DNA of 64,000 bases from Austropuccinia psidii (Eukaryota > Basidiomycota > Pucciniomycetes > Pucciniales > Sphaerophragmiaceae), in contig JALGQZ010000013.1 of NCBI GenBank assembly GCA_023105745.1, forward strand, positions 27,204,105 to 27,268,104, in the 5' to 3' direction. The notes under the pieces are model-generated. The model was not told the origin of the DNA. It saw only the letters and a program-made list of their open reading frames with translations, and did no database searches. Positions 54,605 to 64,000 of the stretch are shown piece after piece (position 1 is the stretch's first letter; every line of letters starts with the position of its first letter). The position numbers were made by a program, and so were the translations under genes.

Positions 54605-56450
54605 ATGTCTTCATCTATTCGTAAGGAGCACCTCATTATCTCACCAACATCCATCTTGCCATCCATCAATCAATCCTCTTCTCCACAACCAAGCACCTTC
54701 AACCCTTCTGATGCCTCTAACTCTAGCCAGTCTTTTTCCCCTTCAGCTTCATTCTCAAGACGATCTCGCTGGAAGTGGTTAGATTGGTTAACCGCATTTT
54801 ATTTGCCTGCTCATGATGGTCCTAATCAAGGTAATTCAATTTTCATCTCATCTTATTAAGAACCAACGCAAATTTCATACTATTTCTCATTCGTCTATCA
54901 TTCAGTCGGAACTATCACACTTGAACTACCATTTCCTGAGCCATACTCGACATACACACTCTCCTCCCAAATGCGACTATTGAAGCCTTCAAATGAACCT
55001 GCTCTGAAACTAACTAATTCCCTCATTACAATATTTTACCCTACTGATAGTCTTCCAAAGCGTTTTCAATCTAGTTCACGTTTAAAGTGGATAACCTTGG
55101 CTCAAATAAACGGTTATCTCAGATTTATCAACTTGAAATCCTGGAAAAGATGGCTTGCCTTACCTTTCGGTTTAATCTCACTCTTACTAACAAAGCTACC
55201 TACTCAAGCTGCGCCATCAATTGCTCTTCAATCAGAATCTGGTCGTATTGAGCGACGTCGATTATTGTTGTTTTGTCATGGCCTGACTGGAAGCCGAACT
55301 TGCTATTCTCAGCTATGCGGTCAACTTGCTGCAAGGGGTTATGTTGTCGCAGCTCTTGAGCATCGTGATGGCTCGGCCGCTCATAGTCTCGCCAACATCA
55401 ACTCAGGCACAAACAAACTAGTCGTCCAAGTGCCTTACATCAACATGACTGATTTGACCCAAGAAACTCGACCAGAGGATGATTTCTCTGCTCGTGCTTA
55501 TCAGCTTGAACTACGTACAATCGAATTGCTTGGGGCATCCAAATTGTTGGCTAAGTTTGCTGACCCTAATGGTTGGTCCACCATTCGCGATGCTAACCTC
55601 AGAACCCGCGGCTCAGCTGGTTGGAGTGGCGATGATGGTTCAAAATGGGACCAACAAGAATGGGTTCGATTTGCATCAGCCGTCGATTGGAAGCATGACG
55701 TTATTGTCGGTGGTCATAGTTTTGGTGCAGCGACCGCAGTCAGTGGCAAAATATCTTTTATATGTACCTATCCTAGTGTTTTCTTTAGAGCGGCTAACTA
55801 ACTTAGATAAGCTTCCTTTTTCATGTTTAGCTGGCTTCAGCCAGGCATCCTGATCGCCCTGCTCATTGGTCAAAACTTCTTCTTTATGACCCTTGGTTGG
55901 AACCTATTCCTTATTGGCCAAACTCAGCCCCAAAGCTTAAAGCACAATCTGACATCAAGCTTCCATGTCTGGTGATAAACTCTCCCGGCTTTACTGACTG
56001 GAAAGACCATTTTCAGTATTTGTTTGAGATAATCAACAAAGGTGACCCAACCTCGTGGTTGGTTACACTTGGGGGAATCAGCCATACTTCATTTTCAGAT
56101 TTACCCGTAATAGCTGAGACGTACGTTTCTCACATATTTCTTCATATAACATCGTTGGTGACCTAATACTGCAGGTCAAAGCTTACAAATCAATGGTTCC
56201 TTTCTTTTTTTTCTACAACCAAAAAAGATTATTCAGGTTTTTTAAGGTAACAAAATTGGACTCCCAGCAAGCCATAGATTTGATCACTCAAGCAACAATT
56301 CAATTTGATGAATCTGATGGTCAAGAAATAAATGTTATTGAACTATGTGGTAGCCGGATGGGGGACAGAAACAGAAAAGAAGTCAGGTTTGCTCAAGCTA
56401 TTCCAGCTGGACAGTTTTTTGTGCATATTAAACCTGGAACTAAAGGTTGA
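54605..56450 (+). CDS. Platelet-activating factor acetylhydrolase-like esterase
   Basis: Alpha/beta-hydrolase of the PAF-AH family (hydrolyses short or oxidised sn-2 acyl groups of phospholipids). Exons 54605-54830, 54906-55738, 55831-56120 and 56175 onward. Ser/Pro-rich N-terminus, family opening LPAHDGPNQVGTITLELPFP, oxyanion strand LLFCHGLTGSRTCYS, EHRDGSA; nucleophile S347 in GGHSFGAATA at the exon 2/3 joint, D373 in LLLYDPWLEP, H438 in ISHTSFSDLP. Triad complete. C-terminus uncertain: the expected phase after exon 3 gives SKLTNQWFLSFFSTTKKDYS and stops at about 56244, whereas KLDSQQAIDLITQATIQF up to 56450 is in the next frame; a one-base deletion in the T/A runs at 56200-56225 or a different donor (GTTTCT after GAGACGTAC) would connect them. 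No signal peptide seen. Less AT-rich than its flanks. Confidence 0.8.
54831..54905 (+). other. Intron 1 of the acetylhydrolase gene
   Basis: GTAATTCAAT...CATTCAG, 75 bp, phase 1; joins NQ to VGTITLE. Confidence 0.8.
55739..55830 (+). other. Intron 2 of the acetylhydrolase gene
   Basis: GTCAGT...TGTTTAG, 92 bp, phase 0, with GGCTAACTAAC branch site. It lies directly after GHSFGAATA. Confidence 0.8.
56121..56174 (+). other. Intron 3 of the acetylhydrolase gene
   Basis: GTACGT...CTAATACTGCAG, 54 bp. An alternative donor GTTTCT four bases later would change the frame of the last exon. Confidence 0.6.
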
Positions 56451-59400
56451 GATTTCTTTTGATACGACTTGTATTACATTTATTTAATATGTCATTTCCT
56501 CTGAGTGATTTCAGCTTGTATTTAAACAGCACATAATCAAATTTGAAAGTTTCAACTCTACAGTACCCTCGCCAAAGCTCGCATACTAGCTAATTCCTCT
56601 TGAAATACTGTTAAAGCATTTGGCACTTTTCAATCTAACTAGTGAGACAGAGAAGTATAAAAAATGTATTTTATTGACTCTTGATTGTTCTAAGTGCAAG
56701 TATTTTAAATTTTTGATCTTGAAAAGAATGTAAAGTATGAAAAAGAAAGAGCATCAATGCTTTTGATAACATCTTGCATGCTCTTTTGCATAGATGCAAG
56801 AAAATTTCACAAAAAGTTTTCTAGTGCGTCATTCCAAGAAGCTTTCTAGCGGGTCATTCCAAGCAGAGTGGACTACTACCTGAGCTTTAACACTTCAATT
56901 GGGTTATAACTTTGAGAATTTTTTTTGGGTGGAATAAGTGAAGGCCCAAAAGTTTTTTTTAATGTTTGTAATATGATTCTTTGTAAGTACAAAAGTGTCA
57001 TATTTGTAGATAAAAAAACCTTGAATTAGGTAGGATTTAAGTGGTAAATATGACTGCAGAGGGTGATGATTGGCATAAAATGTATGTACAAAAGAAATTC
57101 AATCTGAATCCTGTATCAACCTCTAAAATAGTGGGGTTTTTTTGAGGGGGGGGGGGGGGGGGGGGAGGAAGATTGGACAAATATAAAATCCTGTGTTTCT
57201 TAAATTTATCTGCCCATCCCAGAGCTTGTGGTTGGGCATAAAATTCCCAATTCAAAGTAATGGGGAGGGACAAGGTAAACTTTGGAAATGATGATATATA
57301 AGGGAACAAAATGAGAACAGCTATCCAAAAAACAAATGAAAATGAGTGAATTGTCCTTTGGAGGACAGAAATAAGGGGAAAAAGAGAAAGATTTTACTGT
57401 GGAATAAAAGGAAACTAGTGTTTGATACTTATTTGAAATTGGAACCCCCAAATCAAGTATGTACATTCACTTTCTCTTTGGAGCCTGGAAATCTTCATAC
57501 CACTCAATTCTTTGCAAATAAGAGGATACTCAGGGTACTATTCAGCAAAGTCACCTCTGACATCAGAACATTGATCTCAAGTCTTGCAAGTGTAATAGGA
57601 TACTGCTCTATAGCCACAATTTCTATCACCCTCAAAATTGATGGACTCAAAGGTGACTTCCAAAATAATTTTTTTTTGAAATTCTTTTGAAGCAGTCAGC
57701 TGATAAAAATGCTTAAAAAAAATAATAAATATCAAAATAAACAAAAGAAATTCTACATTAAAATGAATCAAAAAACTCAGCAAAGAGATTGGAGCATTTA
57801 TCAATTGTGTTTTAATTGCTTTGGAAATTCTCATAGGTTAAGTCAATGATATCATAAATCTTCAAAATTGTTTCAGGCTTGTTAGAATTTCTTGGTGAGG
57901 TTCTTCTACTCTTGGAAAATCTTCTGAACCTTTTGAGGGTAACTGCTAATTTACCATATTAATTTAAATCAGTTTCCAAGGTTAGTGGATCTGATTAAGT
58001 GGTTTATTTGGATATTGAGGCCTCATAATTTTCAATTAAATCTACTTTCATAATTATATAAGAGGAAATTGAATTTAATCTTGATTTTTTTTTTTTTTGT
58101 CTTAATCAATTTTTTGATTGAAATATTTTACTTCTTTTGAAAAGAATTTTAATTATTTCAAATCTTTTAAAAAAAAATTTATTTTAATTTTTTAATTTTT
58201 TAATTTTTTTTTAAATAATTTAAATCTTTTTTTTAAATATTTTTGAATTTTAATTTTTTTTATAAATTAATATATATATTATTTTTATCAAATTTCAAAA
58301 TTTTTAGAAATTTTATTAAAAAAAAAAAAAAAAGGTAATTTTTCAATTAAAAAAAAAAAAAATCTTAAAAATGATAAAGAATTAAAATGATTTCTATCAT
58401 TAATCTTTTTAGAAAAAAAAGGTATTTCAAAAATATTTTTAAAAATATTATTTTTGAAAATCATTATTTATTTATTTTTTTTTTTCAAAAAAAAAAAAAA
58501 AAAAAATATTTTTTTTTATTAATCTTCTTAATAAAAAAAAAAAAATAAGAATAATTTTGATAAAAAGAAAATTAATTAATTTGAAAAAAAAAAAACTAAG
58601 AAATTGAAGTTGAAAAAAAATCCTCAAAAATTAAAATTAAATTTCATTTAGGATTTAAATTTAATAAGTGGAAACTTTAGATTTTTTTTTTTTTTTTTTG
58701 AAAGTTATTAATTGATTATTAAATGTATTTTTTTTGGTGTTTTTTTTTTTTTCATTAGGGAGAAATTTTGTTTTGAAATTTTTAAAGAAAATCTGAAGGT
58801 AATAATGAGACATCTTGCAATTTAGAGAACAAATTTGTGGATGGAAATTCTTGAAATGGACAATCACTTCTTTGGATATTCTGATAATTATTTAAATTAA
58901 TTGTTTCTTAAAAGACATTATAAGGGCCTTAATAACCTCCAGGAGACTACCAGTGGACATTTGGAGTCAAAGCTTAAACATAGAATTGGAACCTTAAAAT
59001 CTTGAGGTGGAGCCCACATCCAGGTGAAAATGGTAAGTGGTCCATGATGAAATATAATACTCATTCATAGTAAGCCAGGTTCCTTCAAAATTTTGAAATA
59101 ATTAAAGGTTTTTGAATTTATTTTAAAGATTCTTCCAGTTATCTTTGAAAAAAATTTCAATTTATGAATAAATAAAATGAGAATTTAATCCTAAAATCAT
59201 TAATAAAAATAATAATTTTAATTAAAATTGAAAATTAAAATTTAATTAATTGATTAAAAAGGTAAAAAAAAATTTTCAAAAGAATTTAAATCTCAAATTT
59301 TCTTCATGAAATGAGTAAATAGATATTAATTAATTTATTAAATTCATAAAATGACTTTTAATTCTGGAAATATTTTCTGAAGAGAATTCTTTAATGAAAA

Positions 59401-59517
59401 ATTCCTATCAATAATAATTAATAGATAGGGAATAATATTGGTTTTTTTTTTTTTAAGGAATTTTTCTATTTATTAATTAAATTCTCAAGTATATTAGGGT
59501 TAAGTTTCATCCTTCTT

Positions 59518-59550
<33 letters not shown>

Positions 59551-62500
59551 ATGAAAGATCTTATTCATTTAGATGAATTCAAAAATATGAAAAAAAAAGG
59601 GAAATTTGGAATTATTGATTTTATAAGTAAAACCAATAAGAATCAAATTAAGAAATAAATGAAAGAGTTTTATGGAAAGGGGGTGAGTGAAAAAAAATTA
59701 GGTTATTTGTACCTCAGTAGGCCTTTCAGAGAACCAAAACAATTTTCCTTCTTTGAGGGTTTCAATAAGAGAATCAATTGGACTTCTGAATTGCAGTTTG
59801 CATTTCTTGATTTGATTTACTTGATTGTAAATTTATTGAAGGATTAAAAGCATTTCAGGCTCCCTCTGAATTCATAATTGAGCCTGAATTTTTCTTTCAA
59901 TGAGAATTGATTAAAAAATTTGAGAAATTTGGGATGTTTCTTTCTCATTTAATTTTCTTAAAGAAGGATGTTCCATGATATTTTCAGTAAAATAATGACT
60001 TTGTTCAAGATTTTCAACTTTAAGATTTCAAGTAGTAAAATTGTCATATTTTCTTTCTTAAAGTCTAAATGGATAGTCATGATTTCTTGAAGTGATTGTT
60101 TTGGAGGATATTCTTTGGGAACTTGATGTCCCAGACCTGGAACAACCTATTTCAATTTGGTTATGGTTCATATTGGACCTCAAGGTGGAAACAGAATACC
60201 CTTCTAACCTGTAAAAATTATGCACATGTTGTTAAATCATCTAAAGTATCTGAAATTATCCTTTAGTGTTTAGGGTTAAAGCAATATTTAGGGAAAAAGT
60301 TTTATAAATTTTTTAAAAAAGGGGGGGAATTGGGGGAATTGAAATGAGGAAAAAACATTTTCAAATATGAAAAAGAGGGTATAAAAGGTGGGAAAAATTA
60401 AAAAAAGTGGTTGAAATTTAAGATTAATATAAGATGGAATCTAAAAAAAAAGGGAATTGTAGAGTTTTAGAGGAAGGCTTCTTGAGGAAAATGCAGTTTT
60501 TGAGAAAATAAAATAAAATTAGTTTGTAAGGTTTGAAAAATTGGGTTTGTAATTCTGTATTTGATGGGGAAAATGTGGATTATTTGGGTTTTTGGTTTTT
60601 TTTTTTTTGGGGGGGGGGAGCAGTATGTGAAAAAATGTGTGAAAAAAATGGATGAGGGTTGTTTTGGAAGGTTTTTTCCCAATACAGTTTTTTGATTCAT
60701 TTTAATTGAAAATGGATCAATGGAACCCCTTAGGGTTTTTTAAAAAAATGATTATGTGAGTTTACCAAATCCCTATATATATATTCAATGGAAAAAAATC
60801 TTTCTTTCCTCTTGGAGAAATGAAGATGAAAAAATTATCTAGCTTATTAAAATATCTTATCACAAGAATAATAAAACAAAGAAATGAATGAGTTTTAAAA
60901 AAACAATTTTAGTCAAAATTCAAAAAATTCAAATGTTTTCTTTGTTCAAATGAAAGGAAGAGTGGAAGAATGACACCCCGTTTTTTATTAAGTTTTTATT
61001 AATTAATTACTTATAGCTTATAGCAGAACTCAAAGCTCAAGATAATCTGTTGAAATTATTTTTTTGAAAAAACTAATATCCAAAATGAAAGAAACTTGAT
61101 AAATTATTCAAAGAAAAAACCAATAGTTTCTGAATTCATTAATTGAATGGAAAAAAAAGAGGCTGATTGAAATTTGAAGTAGAGGAATCTTATCATTGAT
61201 ACTTATTAGAAACTAGAATACCCATTTCAGTGTTTGAAATATGATTTATATTTCAATTTTTACCAAAACATTTTCATTGAAATTAGGTCTTTTGAATTAT
61301 TCTATAGCTGAAGTTAGAGACTAATGAATTAATTAATAATATTTCTAATTATATTTAATTCATTCAATAATATTAAAATTAATATTTGAAAATGTGATTC
61401 TTATTTTCAAATAAAATAGAAACTAGTTTCATAACCAAAAAATAATATAAAGTTAAAGATTCAAAGCCATTGAACTTTATTTTCTTAATAATAAATTTGT
61501 AAAATAATTTTTATTGAGGTAATTAGATTTTTTTGCCTAAATTGAATGATATAACAGAAATTAAATCAATTGAAAGTGTCAATTATAAATATCTTTTTTT
61601 TCTAAGACCTTATATGATCAACAAATTTTTTGAAGGTGTTATCTTCTTTGAAAATATTCAAATATTTATTCAATTGAATGATAGTCTTTTGGGCATAGTA
61701 TGAGTATTATACATTATTTCTACAGAATATGTGGTATGCAATAATATTTTAGTGCTATTAAAGGATTGAAGGCTCATTTTAATCTTTCAATCTGTATTAT
61801 TATGAAAATGAAGAGTTGTAGCAATAGTATAAATATTCAAGAATAGTTTTTTTATTTTATCAGAAAAATTCAAGAGGTTTCTTCAAATACTTGTCCTAAA
61901 ATTTGTTTGATGAGGATATTCATATTCCCCTTTTAACTTTTTTGAAGGGTTTAAAAATTGGATGAATATTCTTTTGATTTTGGCTTTACAGGGTCTTCTC
62001 CATATATTCATTTGTTAACATTTATCTTCAATATAATCTGGTTTCTCTGAAGAATTAAGTATTTTTTGTTTTTAAATGAGATTTTTAATTTGAAAATATT
62101 TTTTTATCAATGTTAGATAATCATAATAATTAGTTCTATGAGAAGCTTACTAAAGAATTTCTCTTAATTAATTCAATTATCTTGTTCTCAAAGTGGATTA
62201 TATAGCTTATGAATATTCTCATGAAAATCTATGAAATATTTTCCTGGAGTCTGCAAATGAAGTAGGGAAAATAGTTTGCGGTAGCTTTAACTTGAAAGTT
62301 TCTTTGAGAATATTTCAGTTTTAGCCTTTGGAATATTCAAGGTCCCCATGTACTCTAAGTACTTCAATTCCCAACATAATAATGTCTTTAGTTTTGAGTT
62401 ACTGGTTTGTGATTTTCTAAAGATATTTGAAAATAATAGTGAGAATCCATGCTACTGAGGGTGAAAGTGTCATGTTAAGTATTTTTAAACGCAAATTTAT

Positions 62501-63160
62501 TTTATTGTAGTTTCTGTCAATTATCTTAATTAAATATCTTCTTCTTTCTATGTGAGGGCACATTCAAATCCTAATAAGAGTGCCAGCGGACCTATGTGGA
62601 AGAATTGTATCTTAAACTAGGAACCTTCAGATATTGGAGTGGAAGAAAAACCTGGTTTGGGATGGGGTTATGCGTCCTCATGGAATGAAATATTCATTTG
62701 AGGATATTCAAGTATTTAATAAATAATGTGAAGGTTTGAGATTTTTGGTTTTCTTTCAGAGTATTTGCAGGCTTTCCTTGAAAAGGTTTTTCATCAAAAG
62801 AGTAATTGAACTGAGCTCAAGAGCACCCTAAAATGATGCTTTTGGAACAAAACTATGTAAGAAAATTATTAATTCAGTTCATTATGCATACTAATTTGAA
62901 TAGTCAATGAATATATGTAGCCCATTTTTTTGATTAAATGTGAAGAAAAAACCCTGTAAATATTCCAAATATAGAGCATTGGAATGAATGGTGTAGAAAT
63001 ATATTAATATTGGTTTAGAAATATAATAATATATTTCTTCACTTCTCATTTTAAGTAAATTTTGGTTTATATTTTTCATCAAATAAGATTAATTAGAAAA
63101 AATCTTTCTACTTAAAGATGGTATAAGAACATGGAAGGCAGAAAATCTGCATTTTTTCTT
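56451..63160. other. No gene seen: AT-rich DNA with homopolymers
   Basis: No frame with family features over 6.7 kb. 58080-58760 is almost pure A/T with many runs of 10 or more. A 20-base G run is at 57146-57165 and a 30-base A run at 59519-59548; TTTTT-GGGGGGGGGG occurs at 60600-60618. From 59000 to 63000 motifs such as TTGAAATATTTG recur without clear units. Confidence 0.5.
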
Positions 63161-63163
63161 ATA

Positions 63164-63211
63164 CAGTGCCCCTCCAGCTATATGAAAACAAAAAATACTG
63201 GCAGGGCACTG
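63164..63211. repeat. 48-bp palindromic element bounded by TA (miniature pogo-like?)
   Basis: CAGTGCCC at the left and GGGCACTG at the right are exact complements, extended by CCAG/CTGG, and TA flanks both sides (63162-63163, 63212-63213). This is the end structure of Tc1/mariner-pogo elements with almost nothing between. A smaller hairpin GCAGA-AAA-TCTGC lies at 63139-63151. Confidence 0.5.
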
Positions 63212-63515
63212 TATTTTCTCATTGCTGTGCAGTTGGAATCTCAACCTCATGGGACTTTTTTTTATTCCATATTCAGAATAATTGTTTTTATTTTTCACTT
63301 TTTTTGATTAAAACTAATAAAGCCTTTCAATTCAAAAAATAAATAAACATAGTATTTATGATGAAAATTTAAAAATACAACTTTTTTATAAAAAAAAAAT
63401 GTGCCAGAAAATAACAAAAAAAATTTCATACAACATGCAAAGAGTCATAAGAAAAAAGAGCAAAGAATCAGTTATTTATTTTATACTGTCAGAAAGTGAC
63501 AAAAACTCATCACAT

Positions 63516-63555
63516 ATGAATGGAGGTCGTAGTAAGAGGTTAGGCCTCCATTCAT
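63516..63555. repeat. Perfect 11-bp inverted repeat before LTR-like copy B
   Basis: ATGAATGGAGG at 63516-63526 is the exact complement of 63545-63555, loop 18 nt, six bases before the TG of the repeat at 63561. Confidence 0.7.
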
Positions 63556-63560
63556 TTCAA

Positions 63561-64000
63561 TGTATAAGGTTTGACTATGAAACAGTAAGAAAAAATTAGT
63601 AATATTTTACTTATTGTACTATGAATGTCCTAATTTAATGAATAATAAGATTTAAATAAAATTTATAATAACAAAGATATATTATAATTATGTTGTAAAG
63701 TTGATTATATTATTGAAAATAATAATATTATATCAATATATTATAGAAATAACTATTTATTAATTTTAACAACAATTAATAAATGCAAAGAAAATTGATA
63801 TTTAATAATAAATAACAATAAATAACAATAATATTACTAATATTAAAGTTATATATTAATATTAGAATTATTGAAAAATAATTATAAAGATAAAATAACC
63901 TACTTTTAACACTTAAGATGATAATTTTGAATGTTTTTATGCCCAAGAATATAAATAAAACTTATTTAAATTGTCTTCACAATAAAAAATAGAGAGAATT
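63561..64000 (+). repeat. LTR-like dispersed repeat, copy B (cut by the window end)
   Basis: Opens TGTATAAGGTTTGACTATG and aligns in order with 3194-3720 (shared ACTTATTGTACTATGAATG, AATATTACTAATATTAAAG, TTTTTATGCC). No coding capacity in view; continues past 64000. Confidence 0.55.

Noticed and set aside
57346..57690. 114-codon plus-strand frame
   Set aside because: No recognisable motif, no splice context, AT-rich composition like the flanks; an opposite-strand frame of similar length overlaps it.

Overview
The window looks like nuclear DNA of a rust fungus (Basidiomycota, Pucciniales). It is strongly AT-rich, introns are short (about 54-135 bp) with CTAAC-like branch sites, and transposons fill most of the space. 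From memory, without any search, the gag and pol proteins at 24.8-36.0 kb and 42.1-48.3 kb closely resemble highly repeated proteins of Austropuccinia psidii (myrtle rust), so that species or a close relative is the best fit. I see no rRNA, tRNA or CRISPR.

Only two ordinary host genes are supported. One is a three-exon cyclin of the CTD-kinase (Ctk2 / cyclin K-like) type at 14250-15673. The other is a four-exon platelet-activating-factor acetylhydrolase-like esterase at 54605-56450. Both are islands among repeats.

Layout: (1) 13-8002, a PIF/Harbinger-like DNA transposon with terminal inverted repeats and a 3-bp duplication. It carries a SANT/Myb-like gene, a DDE nuclease and a third gene coding for a Tet-like 2OG-Fe(II) oxygenase domain; all three are damaged, and a repeat-rich block with an LTR-like segment sits between them. 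(2) 9295-11845, a decayed pogo-type element flanked by TA. (3) The cyclin gene. (4) 16866-17650, a PIF remnant. (5) 18839-51678, a Russian-doll nest of LTR retrotransposons, all with pol on the minus strand. The outer Ty3/gypsy element G1 was entered in its integrase by gypsy G3 (TSD GAGGC) and in its 5' LTR by a Copia element C1 (TSD TTGTG). C1 was itself entered between gag and pol by a large gypsy G2 (TSD CTTGT). LTR divergence by eye agrees with this order. (6) 51679-52064, an LTR fragment in the opposite orientation. (7) 52065-53935, a second decayed PIF copy with the same convergent oxygenase/nuclease pair. (8) The acetylhydrolase gene. (9) 56451-64000, gene-free AT-rich DNA with homopolymers, ending in a second copy of the LTR-like repeat seen at 3194.

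The most interesting signals are: a TET/JBP-type oxygenase gene as recurrent cargo of a PIF/Harbinger family; a gypsy gag gene (G2) with an intron whose acceptor is a tandem AG-AG, so that a 2-nt splice choice could select a Gag frame or a Gag-Pol frame; a shared GGGAAAA slippery heptamer at the gag/pol junction of G1 and G3; and an 11-12 nt complementarity between the region just after the 5' LTR and the predicted transcript start of G1/G3, which suggests Tf1-like self-priming.
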